Source: Deltaproteobacteria bacterium (GTDB lineage Bacteria; Myxococcota_A; Polyangia; Polyangiales; JADJMO01). From it: a DNA stretch of 64,000 nt. Positions 52,724-60,955 of the stretch are shown here, piece after piece (within the stretch, counting starts at the first letter, position 1; each line of letters begins with the position of its first letter). The DNA lies in contig JANYDK010000073.1 in assembly GCA_025363655.1 (NCBI GenBank), positions 1-64,000 on the forward strand, in the 5' to 3' direction. Below the pieces are notes generated by a model. It was not told where the DNA came from. It saw nothing but the letters and a program-made list of their open reading frames with translations, and did not search any database. The position numbers and the translations under genes are program-made.

Positions 52724-54361
52724 CTACTTGCGGTCGTCGAAGGCGGCGGTCGGATCGAGCACGGTGTTCGTGGGTGGGGGAGTGGTCGCGGTCTTAGCAG
52801 GTGCCGTGCCGGCCGACGTTGGTGGTTTCGGTGCTACGGCGACGGTGGTTGATGTCGTGGTGGGAGCGGCCTGCGGCTTGGTCGTCGTGCCCGGCTTCGG
52901 CGCCGTGGTGATGCTGGTCGTTGTCGCCGACGGTTCGGGAGACGCAGCTGGCGCGACCGTCGAAGTTGGCGGCGCCTTCGTCGGCACGTCTGCCACCACT
53001 GGAGAATCGTGTTCGATCGGTGCGGAAGGAGTGGGTGAGGCGGTGACCTGCGTCGCGCCCGATGTCGCCGGCCGCGGCGACTCGGGATGCTTCGTCAGCA
53101 CCATGAACGCAGCGACGGCTCCACCAAAGACGACGACTGCACCGAAACCACCCCACATGACCGCGGACCTCGAGCGACGCTGCGGGATTGTGGCCCCGGT
53201 CGGGTCGCGTGCGAGCGCGTGATCACCCGTCCCGGCGGCGAGCGGAACGGACGTCGGCAAGGCTTCGGTCATTTCCCGCCGCCATTCGCCTGCGCCCGCC
53301 GCCACATTTGCTGCCATCGCGACCGGCTGCGCGTCCAGCGCCGCGGTCGGTGCATCGCGGCGCGCAGCGACGTCGTCATGCCGCACGTCGGGACCGTGGA
53401 GGGCGCCGACGCCACCGCCGATGACGATCGCCGAAGGCATGGGCTCTGCGATCGGTACCAGCGCATTCGTCGTTGGATCGGACCCGAGCGCGGAAATTTC
53501 GGCGCGGCGGGCCTGACCGCGGAGTGTGGCGGCGAGCGCGTTGCCATCGCTCCAGCGACGCGTCGGATCCTTCGCGAGCAAGCGCGCGACGATGGCATCG
53601 AGATCCGGCGAGAACGCTCGTCCGCTCGCGGCAGCCGCGAGGGTGGGCGCGGGCGTCTGCACGTGGGCCGTCATCATCTCGAGCGCGGTGCCCTCGAATG
53701 GCGTGCGTCCGGTGAGCACCAGGTAAAGCACGCAGCCTAGAGAGTAGAAGTCACTCGCGCCATCCAGCGGCTTGTGCACCGCCTGCTCGGGCGACATGAA
53801 ACGCGGCGTGCCGAGGACGCGATGCTCCTTCGTGAGCACGGCGACCCCAGCACCGGGTGAACCGGGCGCAGCGGGTTGCTTCGCGATTCCGAAGTCGATC
53901 AGCTTCGCGTGCCCTTCGCTGACGAGGATGTTGTCGGGCTTGATGTCGCGATGGATGACCTTGTTTTTGTGCGCAGCCGCGAGACCCTCGGCGACTTCGG
54001 CCAAGAGGTTGAGCGCGAGCGGGATCGGGAGCACGCCGCCTTGCAGCTTCGCGAAGTCGGTGAGCGTCTGCCCATCGACGTACTCCATGACGTAGTACGG
54101 GTTTTCTCCGAGCGAGCCGAAGTCGTAGACCTGCGCGACGTTCGGATGGCGGATGTTCGCGGCGATGCGGGCTTCGCGAAGGAAGCGCTCGTGCATCGAA
54201 GCGTCGCTCAGGTTGACGAGCAGCTTCACGACGACGGGGCGGTGAAGGAGAACGTCGTCTGCGAGAAAGGCGTCGCCGAAGCCACCGCGCCCGAGGAGCC
54301 GACGCAGCACGTAGCGACCGCCGGGGAGGGCGGTGCCTTCAGGCGGGATCGTCTCGAACAT
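52724..54361 (-). CDS. Membrane-anchored Ser/Thr protein kinase
   Basis: This is a 545-residue kinase. The catalytic domain spans ~15-275 with LLGRGGFGDAFLA, VVVKLLV Lys, HRDIKPDNILV, DFG, GTPRFMSPEQ and DFYSLGCVLY. All catalytic residues are present. A linker follows, then one membrane helix (VMWGGFGAVVVFGGAVAAFM) near residue 405, and a periplasmic tail rich in Thr/Pro/Ala (TTTSITTAPKPGTTTK). The layout is a receptor-type kinase whose outer part has no folded domain. It heads the operon with the PEGA and Kelch genes, which may supply the sensing parts. Confidence 0.92.
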   Translation of the reverse strand: MFETIPPEGTALPGGRYVLRRLLGRGGFGDAFLADDVLLHRPVVVKLLVNLSDASMHERFLREARIAANIRHPNVAQVYDFGSLGENPYYVMEYVDGQTLTDFAKLQGGVLPIPLALNLLAEVAEGLAAAHKNKVIHRDIKPDNILVSEGHAKLIDFGIAKQPAAPGSPGAGVAVLTKEHRVLGTPRFMSPEQAVHKPLDGASDFYSLGCVLYLVLTGRTPFEGTALEMMTAHVQTPAPTLAAAASGRAFSPDLDAIVARLLAKDPTRRWSDGNALAATLRGQARRAEISALGSDPTTNALVPIAEPMPSAIVIGGGVGALHGPDVRHDDVAARRDAPTAALDAQPVAMAANVAAGAGEWRREMTEALPTSVPLAAGTGDHALARDPTGATIPQRRSRSAVMWGGFGAVVVFGGAVAAFMVLTKHPESPRPATSGATQVTASPTPSAPIEHDSPVVADVPTKAPPTSTVAPAASPEPSATTTSITTAPKPGTTTKPQAAPTTTSTTVAVAPKPPTSAGTAPAKTATTPPPTNTVLDPTAAFDDRK

Positions 54362-54485
54362 GGGAACTTCCGGTGAGAGTGGCGGAGAATATGGTGAACG
54401 GTACTCTGGCGTCGCGCCGTGAGGGCTGCAACGAGCGCGGTGAATCGGAGCCTACATCGGCGCCCCGCGCGAGGGTTGACCACCC

Positions 54486-55262
54486 TTAGGGTGCAGCCAC
54501 CTCCGTGCAGGTCTCGGGAGCGTCGCGATGGACGGAGTACTGCGAGCCAGGTCCAGTCGACATCGCGCTGAGGCAAGCCTTGGGGCTGGTAACGAGCAGC
54601 GCGATGAGCGCGACGGCGACTGCGTCGAGAGCGCCTAGGCTCGCTGCTTTCGCAGTCGTTCCGTTTTCGCCCGATTCCCCGCCCAAGTCGTTCGATCGGG
54701 AGCGGGAAAGGCGTAGGGCCAAGAGACCGAGCCCGATGCCGACGCCGATGCCGAGAGCGGCAGCAATCCAGCCAGCTTCGATGTGAAAGAGACTTCGGAA
54801 GGGTGACAGCAGCAAGAGGAGGAGCGCAAGAGATGGGTTCCAGCCTGCAAGACCAGCCGCGACGCCGGCGTCCGTCGTTGCCCGTCCCATGAGCCGTGCG
54901 ACGCTCGTGAGGACCGTGAGAGCGAGAAGTACGTTTGCGAGCAAGTAGAATTGCGCCGACGTCTTTTCGAAGGCCCATGAAATGATCATCGTCACAATCG
55001 CCAGCGCGCCCCAGGCAATCGGGGCGATTGCCCGAAGCCCGCGGAGCGAAGCCGTCGCCACGACCGCGAGGCCGATCGCGATGAGGGCGCGCGCGAGGAG
55101 GTCGGGCCGGAGCTCGCAGCGCACGACTCGCGGAAGGGCTTCGATGGCAAGCATCAGGTTTCCGCTTGCACCGAGCAAGCCGACGAAGACGATGAACCAC
55201 GCGAGGCGCGAATGCGGGCGTGTCTGCGTCGCGGTGATCTGATTGCGGCTCGGTGTGGACAA
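54486..55262 (-). CDS. Multi-pass membrane protein, possible immunity partner
   Basis: This is a 258-residue protein of unknown family with about six hydrophobic helices (LAWFIVFVGLLGASGNLMLA, IAPIAWGALAIVTMIISWA, FYLLANVLLALTVLTSV, LALLLLLLSPF, WIAAALGIGVGIGLGLLAL, AVAVALIALLV). It starts about 30 bp downstream of the GH5-like gene on the same strand, so it is probably co-transcribed with it. In effector modules such a membrane protein can serve as immunity to a hydrolase. The start shown is TTG at 55262, because no better ATG covers the first helix. Function is open. Confidence 0.6.
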   Translation of the reverse strand: MSTPSRNQITATQTRPHSRLAWFIVFVGLLGASGNLMLAIEALPRVVRCELRPDLLARALIAIGLAVVATASLRGLRAIAPIAWGALAIVTMIISWAFEKTSAQFYLLANVLLALTVLTSVARLMGRATTDAGVAAGLAGWNPSLALLLLLLSPFRSLFHIEAGWIAAALGIGVGIGLGLLALRLSRSRSNDLGGESGENGTTAKAASLGALDAVAVALIALLVTSPKACLSAMSTGPGSQYSVHRDAPETCTEVAAP

Positions 55263-55292
55263 GTGGTTGTCGGTTGGCGACGTTAATGCTCG

Positions 55293-56339
55293 CTAGGGCA
55301 CCAGGGCGTCGTATTCGCTGATGGCAGCCTTGGCCAAGGTGCTGAGTTTGTCGAAACCAACCGTGTTCGCATCACTGTCGGGCCAGAGCAATGCGAACCG
55401 ATACCCGCGCGAGTTCATGAAGCGCAGCCGACTCAGGACGGCACCCTTCGTCGAGTGCGTGTCCGCACCTTCGAGATCGGGCCATGGTCGCGCCATGGCG
55501 TCGGCCTGCAAGAACGTCGGCAATGTCGTCTCTTCCCCCAGTTTCGAGGAGAACTCGCCGACGAACGCATTGGTCTCCGAGCGAAACCTGAGGCGATTCC
55601 CCCAGTAGCTCGTCGGATAGAAGTGAAATTGCGGCATGGTGCCGAGTGGGAACTCGTCGAGATCGTCGATGTTCGCGTGGCCCACCGTGGAGGCGAAGCC
55701 CTTCGCCTCGATGCGGACGAGCGCCTCCTTCAAGAACTCGACCATCTGCTCGATCGAGGCAACAGGGCCGAAGGCAGCGCCGGGATTGAGTCGAGTGCTC
55801 TTGATCGCCCAGATGGGCTCGTTCATCACCTCCCAGGCGAGAATCTGTTCCTTGAACGGTAGCGACTCGACCAGCAAGGTGTCGAGCACGTCGTCCAGAA
55901 ACTTCTTACGAATGGCTGGATTGGTGATGATGGCATGGCGATGGGTAGTGCCTGGTTTCTGCGTGCAGAATGCGCCGAAGTCGACGAGCGAAAGAATCGC
56001 GCGGGCACCGGCATTTTTCAGCACCTTCAGCAGACGCACCGTGCCGTCGATGTACGAGAAGGGGCACGACGGAGGCGGCGTGAACACGGCTGACTCGCCT
56101 GCGCCGACGACCGTCCCGTAGAGCGCCAAGTTGGCAAGCATGAAGACGCGAATCAACCGGACGTTCAACTTCGAGTAGCTCGTGAGCATCTGCTCGAGAT
56201 CGGTTTCCCAGGGAATCGAGTTGTCACCGAGGAAGATGCCGTACTTGTCGCCCCACCAGGGATAGTTGACGCCGACGGCCATTTTCGGGCCTGGCGCGAC
56301 GGTGATGAGGGGCTTCTTCGGGTTGAAGGGACCTGACAT
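55293..56339 (-). CDS. GH5-like glycoside hydrolase without signal peptide
   Basis: This 348-residue protein has the clan-A beta/alpha-barrel pattern of cellulase-like hydrolases: N173-E174-P in ILAWEVMNEPIW (acid/base Glu) and Glu262 in FVGEFSS (nucleophile), plus RLIRVFML on an early strand. It should cleave beta-glycosidic bonds in a polysaccharide. There is no signal peptide or linker, which is odd for a secreted glycanase. The gene follows the OmpA-like gene by 41 bp in the T6SS spike region, so delivery as a T6SS cargo effector is an attractive explanation. The alternative is cytosolic sugar metabolism. Confidence 0.8.
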   Translation of the reverse strand: MSGPFNPKKPLITVAPGPKMAVGVNYPWWGDKYGIFLGDNSIPWETDLEQMLTSYSKLNVRLIRVFMLANLALYGTVVGAGESAVFTPPPSCPFSYIDGTVRLLKVLKNAGARAILSLVDFGAFCTQKPGTTHRHAIITNPAIRKKFLDDVLDTLLVESLPFKEQILAWEVMNEPIWAIKSTRLNPGAAFGPVASIEQMVEFLKEALVRIEAKGFASTVGHANIDDLDEFPLGTMPQFHFYPTSYWGNRLRFRSETNAFVGEFSSKLGEETTLPTFLQADAMARPWPDLEGADTHSTKGAVLSRLRFMNSRGYRFALLWPDSDANTVGFDKLSTLAKAAISEYDALVP

Positions 56340-56380
56340 GAATCCTCGTCTCCAACTGGTCTCCCGACCGCAAAATCTGC

Positions 56381-58306
56381 TCAGTCCTGTGTGACGGGCT
56401 TGTCGAGCCCACGATCATGCCAGTCGACGACCTCGACGCGCACGTCGTCGCATCGCCCAGTCTCCATCGATCCGCGGCGCCGTTGATAGTCGCGAACGCT
56501 TGCCTGCGGGTCGCCGCCACGGTCACCGAAGCCGAGATTGTCCAGACGGCGGACGATGTCGCCGTCCGAATCGTCCGTGACGCGACAAGCTTGCCTACGA
56601 AAGGGAAGGGAGCTGCCGTCGATGGACTCGCCCCACTCCACGACGAAGGTCTTCACGCTTGCTGGGACCGCGGCGCTGCAGATGCCATCGTCGCCGCTCG
56701 TTCCGGAGGACGTACCCAACGCGCTCCACGTGATGCGGAAAGGCACGCCTACCATTGGCTGATGCTTGCGATCGAGCACGCGGATGAAGACGTCGTCCAA
56801 GTCGGTGGTGAAATCGATCGTTTCGGTGATCTGTTTTCGCCATTGCCGATAAGCAGTCGAGCCGCGCCGGGAGACCTTTCCCGGCGGAGCGGGATCAATC
56901 TTGCCGTCGAAGCAGAAGATCTCGACTCGTCGATTTTCGGCGTCGGCTACGCCATCGGCGGTCTCATCTTCGGGAAAGAATTCGCCGCAGCCGTGCCTCG
57001 TCAGCTCGACGCCGATCGGAAGCGACGTCTCGTCGATCGCCATGTATTCCTCGACGAGTTGTCGTCGCGTGGCGCTCCCGATGTTCCCATCGATGACGAG
57101 CGCGCTTCCGCGTGTGGCATTGGACCATTCCTGGAAGCGGGCGACCGCAGCCTTCAACAGCGGCCCGTTCAGGCCATCGATCGGCCCGTCGTAGAACAGC
57201 TTGGACCCCACCGGCAGCGCGGACAGCATGTGTTGTTCCTCACGAACGCCCCAAGCCTTCTTGAAGTGGACCTTTGCTTCGAACCATTTCAGCCAGCCTT
57301 CAGCGTTGTCCGTGAGGTAGTCGGCGACGGCATCCGCACGTTCGAGGGAAAGATCCAGATTCCAGTTCTCGTCGCCAGCCGTGTCGGTGTGTCCGACGGC
57401 GAGCAGCTTTCCGCTTGGATTGCGTTGATACACCTTCACGACGCCCCGAATTCCGTGCATTGCCGACGGCAGCAGGAACGATTTGTCCGTCTCGAAGAAC
57501 ATCCCGACGAGCATGATTCGCGGGTGCTCACGCTGGAGAACGAGTGTCAGCGGCCTCGTGGCCTCGAGCGGCACGCTCGCCATGTCGTCACGTACGCGCA
57601 CGACGTGCGTATTCTCACCGGACGGCAGCGGCGCGTCGGAAGGCGGAATGCTGCGCGCGCGAAGCTTTTCACGCACCTTCGCGACGTTGCTGAACCGCAG
57701 CGAGCCGAACGACCCGCGCGCATCGTCGACGCGAACGCGTCCCGCGCCGTCGGTCGCGAGCTTACGAATCTTCCCGTCGACCGACAGCTCGACGTCGACG
57801 CCGTCCATCGCACGGGCCTGCTCGTCGACGACGATGACTTCGAACCAGGTCGGTTCTTCGTTCGCGCTCGGCGACGCCGCCGGCTCAGGTGTCGAGGAAC
57901 CTGTCGTGTCGACGTCGTCCAATGCGGAGTCGTCCGGCTCGTCATTGTTGGAAGCAGCGGGCTCCGCGCCGACGAGCGCCGCATCCTCCTGCCTGAGTGC
58001 GACGAGCCGACCGGATCGGAACTCCTCGCGCAGCCATTCGATGGCACGCGGCAGATCGTCGCTGCGCGGGGGCTTGAACTGGTTGAGCAGATCGTAGTTG
58101 TCGGTGAGCTTGGCGTAGAGGTCGAGCGCCGAGGCCCCATGCCACACGCTGGTGCGCGCTTCGTCGAGCAGTTGATCGATCTCGAGGCCCCGCACGGTGC
58201 GCGTGGCGTCGATGGCACGGCTTCCGAAGGTGCCCTCGTTGCGCACGACGCGGAGGACGGCGAGGGAGCGAGCGAGCAGCGTCAGGTCGTCGGTGAGGAT
58301 GGGCAT
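56381..58306 (-). CDS. OmpA-like protein interrupted by a peptidoglycan-binding domain
   Basis: This is a 641-residue protein without a signal peptide. The N-terminus (LTDDLTLLARSLAVLR) recalls T6SS-locus proteins of myxobacteria. A beta-sandwich-like stretch at ~150-265 follows an acidic linker. OmpA motifs are present but split: GHTDTAGDENWNLDLSLERA and DAVADYL come first, then ~90 residues that look like a peptidoglycan-binding domain (LFYDGPIDGLNGPLLKAAVA, VIDGNIGSATRRQLVEE), then the OmpA end GEFFPEDE and ENRRVEIFCF. The C-terminal ~130 residues are another beta domain. It should bind peptidoglycan, perhaps anchoring or delivering the spike cargo. It is the first long gene of the left-facing arm. 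Confidence 0.78.
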   Translation of the reverse strand: MPILTDDLTLLARSLAVLRVVRNEGTFGSRAIDATRTVRGLEIDQLLDEARTSVWHGASALDLYAKLTDNYDLLNQFKPPRSDDLPRAIEWLREEFRSGRLVALRQEDAALVGAEPAASNNDEPDDSALDDVDTTGSSTPEPAASPSANEEPTWFEVIVVDEQARAMDGVDVELSVDGKIRKLATDGAGRVRVDDARGSFGSLRFSNVAKVREKLRARSIPPSDAPLPSGENTHVVRVRDDMASVPLEATRPLTLVLQREHPRIMLVGMFFETDKSFLLPSAMHGIRGVVKVYQRNPSGKLLAVGHTDTAGDENWNLDLSLERADAVADYLTDNAEGWLKWFEAKVHFKKAWGVREEQHMLSALPVGSKLFYDGPIDGLNGPLLKAAVARFQEWSNATRGSALVIDGNIGSATRRQLVEEYMAIDETSLPIGVELTRHGCGEFFPEDETADGVADAENRRVEIFCFDGKIDPAPPGKVSRRGSTAYRQWRKQITETIDFTTDLDDVFIRVLDRKHQPMVGVPFRITWSALGTSSGTSGDDGICSAAVPASVKTFVVEWGESIDGSSLPFRRQACRVTDDSDGDIVRRLDNLGFGDRGGDPQASVRDYQRRRGSMETGRCDDVRVEVVDWHDRGLDKPVTQD

Positions 58307-58310
58307 GGGA

Positions 58311-58496
58311 TCAGAGCCGCGGGAGGAGATAGCTCAAGATGAGGCGAAGGGGCGAAACCGCTCGCTCCACAGCAAGGCGCACGCCAATCAGGGCATCGCA
58401 TCGGTCGTTTGCGGCGTCCCAGTCGCTCGTTCCGGTGCCGACGGTCACGCTGGTTGCCCCGGCGACGTGTCGTACCGCCGTGACATCGCTCGACAT
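58311..58496 (-). CDS. Possible small protein upstream of the OmpA-like gene
   Basis: This is a 61-codon frame from ATG 58496 (MSSDVTAVRHVAGATSV) to TGA, ending 4 bp before the OmpA-like start. GC at third positions is about 70%, moderate for this genome. It has a hydrophobic C-terminus (LRLILSYLLPRL). It may be a leader peptide or a real small protein coupled to the OmpA-like gene, or chance. I do not recognise it. Confidence 0.35.
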   Translation of the reverse strand: MSSDVTAVRHVAGATSVTVGTGTSDWDAANDRCDALIGVRLAVERAVSPLRLILSYLLPRL

Positions 58497-58936
58497 GAGC
58501 CTGACCGCGCGTGGTCAACGGCGTGTCGACCATCGTCAAAGCCATGTTTTGCGTGGTCAGCGCCGTGGCGGGCGTCGTCAAAGCCATGTCGCGAGTCGTC
58601 AGGTCCATGTCGAGCGTCGTCAACGCCGTGCGGCGCGCGGTCAGCGTCGCAGACCCGTCGAAATTCTGGCGAAACCGTACGATCTCCCGAGGAAGTCATG
58701 CGGGGACCCCGCCCTGGTGCGAGTCCTTGCCGTTCTTCCATGCGCCTCGACAAGATGTCGGATCGATCCGACAGGCACGAGATCGTTCCTCTGGCATTCG
58801 ACGACCAACACCCCTCAGGGTGGAGCCGTAGTTCGACACGCACCGGGCACGTCGATTGCGTAGACTTCCGGACGCGCTCGACTGAGCGCCTGCTTCGCCT
58901 CGTCTCGCCTCGTCTCCCCTGGAGCCAATCGTCACG
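58497..58936. other. Divergent intergenic region between the two T6SS arms
   Basis: This 440-bp region holds the presumed promoters for both arms and the 21-bp tandem repeat array. Frames in it look long and open on both strands, but that follows from the repeat unit being a multiple of three and from high GC. The 280 bp to the right of the repeat array (58651-58936) show no clear gene. Confidence 0.5.
58514..58650. repeat. 21-bp tandem repeat, six copies plus a partial
   Basis: Units start at 58514, 58535, 58556, 58577, 58598, 58619 and (partial) 58640, each beginning GTCA. The consensus is close to GTCAAAGCCATGTCGAGCGTC. Copies differ by a few bases. The unit length is seven codons, so all frames stay open. 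In one plus frame it reads as heptads such as VKAMSRV. It may be a regulatory minisatellite between the divergent arms, or a remnant of a heptad-repeat coding segment. Confidence 0.8.
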
Positions 58937-60937
58937 ATGGAAGACATCTTCAACATCCGCAGCCAGGCCCTCCCCAACGCGACGCGGGTGATCGCTTTCC
59001 GCGGCCTGGAGCGGCTTTCCCGGCCGTACGAGCTGCGCATCGACCTGCTCGTTCCCCACGGCACGCATTTCGATCCGAGCAAGGTCATCGGTGAGCGCGC
59101 CTCCCTGACCATCGACCGTCACGACGGCCGTCCGCCCCTGCACCATCATGGTGTGCTCACCTCGGCCGACGTGATGCTCGAGATCGATCGCGGCGAAGTC
59201 TGCCGCGTGGTTCTCGTGCCAGCGTTTGCGCGCCTCGCGGTCCCCCACCAGAGCCGTGTCTTCGTCGATACGACATTGCCGAAGATTCTCGAGGCGATCT
59301 TGCTCGATGGAGGTCTCGCTTCGGACGATTTCGAGCTGCGACTCGAGCGGGTGTACAAGCCGATCGATCACGTCTGCCAGTACGAAGAGAGTCACTTCGC
59401 GTTCGTGTCGCGCTGGATGGAACGCGAGGGCCTCTACTACTTCTTCGAGCAGGGAGAGCAGCGCGAAAAGCTCGTCATCACGGACAGCAAGGGGTTCCAC
59501 AAACCGCTCTCGCCCGACCCGGTTCGGTTTCTCCAGGCGTCTCGAGGGACGAGCGCGGCGCTCGAACGTCCCGAGTCCCTCGATTCGCTGACGATTCGAC
59601 ACCACAGCCTGCCGGCGAAGGTGCGCTTTCGCGACTACGACTACCAGAAGCCCGACCTCGACATGTCGGCGAGCTCGGCGGTGTCGTCGGGTCACGGTGA
59701 CGTCAAGATCTTCGGTCATGGCTTCGAGACGCCCGACGACGCGAAGCACCTCGCGAACGTCCTTTCGCAAGCTCTCCAAGCGACCCAATCGGTGTACCAG
59801 GCGGCGGGCAACCAACTGTATCTGCGACCGGGTTTCATCTTCCAACTGGAAGAGCATCCGCGCCCGGCGTTGAACGCGAAGTACCTGGTGACGGCGCTGC
59901 AGCACACTGCCAATCAGCTCGCGCACGCGCTCGGCGTCGCGCCCATGCTCGGCTTCGACCAGCACGAGGTCTACCGCTGCGAGCTGACCGCGATCCCGGC
60001 GGCGCTCCAATTTCGCGCGATGCGAACGACGCCGTCGCCGCGCATCGAAGGGACGGTGTCAGCCGTCGTCGATGGCGCTGCCGATCACGACTACGCCCAG
60101 CTCGACAAGCACGGCCGCTACCGCGTGAAGATCTTGTTCGACGAGGGTGATCTGAAGAACGGGAAGGCGTCGACGTGGGTGCGAATGATGCAGCCGCATG
60201 GCGGAAGCCCCGAAGGCTTTCACTTCCCGCTACGCAAGGGGACCGAGGTGTTGCTGACGTTCCTCGGCGGTGACCCCGACCAGCCGGTGATCGCGGGTGT
60301 CGTGCCGAACGCGAAGAATCCGACGCCGGTCGGCGAGGACAACCACACGAAGAACATCATCCACACGGGTGGCGGCAATCAGATCGTGATGGAGGATCAC
60401 GAGAGCAAGCGATCGATCAAGCTGCGGACGCCGCACATGAATACGATGCTGCATCTGGGTGCGCCGAACAGTCCGGCCGAGGGATTTCATCTCGGTACCG
60501 ACGCGAATGGCAGCTTCTTCGTGAAGAGGGATCTCGACACCCAGGTGTTGGGCAAGGCCGATACGCAGGTCACGGGTGCGTACTCGGTCTCGGGAGCGTC
60601 CATTTCCGAGACGGCCTCGCTGAACCGCACGGACACGAGCCAAAACCACTTCCTCAACACCAACGGCTTTTGGCTCGACGCGAAGGACACCTTCCAGACG
60701 GTGACGCCCAAGATCGTGGAGTACTGCGAGACTCGCGTGACCAACGGGAACGAATCGATCAACTTCCGGTGCTGGGGGGCAACGCTTTCGATGACGCACG
60801 ACCTCATCAAGGTGACCGTCGGGAGCTCGACGATCGAGATCACGCCGACCGGCATCGTCATCACGGGGGCGGAGGTGAACATCACCTCGCCGGGCCCCAT
60901 CGACGTCAAAGGCTCGATCATCAAGCTCAACTCGTAG
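58937..60937 (+). CDS. vgrG: Type VI secretion spike protein VgrG
   Basis: This 666-residue protein trimerises to form the T6SS tip that punctures target cells and carries effectors. The gp27-like part (SQALPNATRVIAFRGLERLS, YKPIDHVCQYEESHFAFVSR, MEREGLYYFF) and the gp5 OB-fold (GRYRVKILFDEG, WVRMMQPHGG, KGTEVLLTFLGGDPDQPVI) are complete. A beta-helix extension follows (NHTKNIIHTGGGNQIVMEDH, then Ser/Thr-rich repeats) to the end, with IDVKGSIIKLNS. There is no extra toxin domain. Start ATG is at 58937. The PAAR-metallopeptidase gene follows by 18 bp, so its product likely caps this VgrG. Sheath and baseplate genes are not nearby. Confidence 0.95.
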   Translation: MEDIFNIRSQALPNATRVIAFRGLERLSRPYELRIDLLVPHGTHFDPSKVIGERASLTIDRHDGRPPLHHHGVLTSADVMLEIDRGEVCRVVLVPAFARLAVPHQSRVFVDTTLPKILEAILLDGGLASDDFELRLERVYKPIDHVCQYEESHFAFVSRWMEREGLYYFFEQGEQREKLVITDSKGFHKPLSPDPVRFLQASRGTSAALERPESLDSLTIRHHSLPAKVRFRDYDYQKPDLDMSASSAVSSGHGDVKIFGHGFETPDDAKHLANVLSQALQATQSVYQAAGNQLYLRPGFIFQLEEHPRPALNAKYLVTALQHTANQLAHALGVAPMLGFDQHEVYRCELTAIPAALQFRAMRTTPSPRIEGTVSAVVDGAADHDYAQLDKHGRYRVKILFDEGDLKNGKASTWVRMMQPHGGSPEGFHFPLRKGTEVLLTFLGGDPDQPVIAGVVPNAKNPTPVGEDNHTKNIIHTGGGNQIVMEDHESKRSIKLRTPHMNTMLHLGAPNSPAEGFHLGTDANGSFFVKRDLDTQVLGKADTQVTGAYSVSGASISETASLNRTDTSQNHFLNTNGFWLDAKDTFQTVTPKIVEYCETRVTNGNESINFRCWGATLSMTHDLIKVTVGSSTIEITPTGIVITGAEVNITSPGPIDVKGSIIKLNS

Positions 60938-60955
60938 GCTTCGAAGGAGATCGAC

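Noticed and set aside
58511-58831. Plus-strand frame of 106 codons reading VKAMSRV heptads
   Set aside because: The repeat part has high GC at third positions, but the second half does not, there is no ribosome site, and the minus frames are equally open. I list only the repeat.
58445-60010. Long open frame on the minus strand across vgrG and the 21-bp repeats
   Set aside because: It is antisense to vgrG, whose motifs are beyond doubt, and the Arg/His/Glu-rich translation is the usual shadow of a GC-rich gene.
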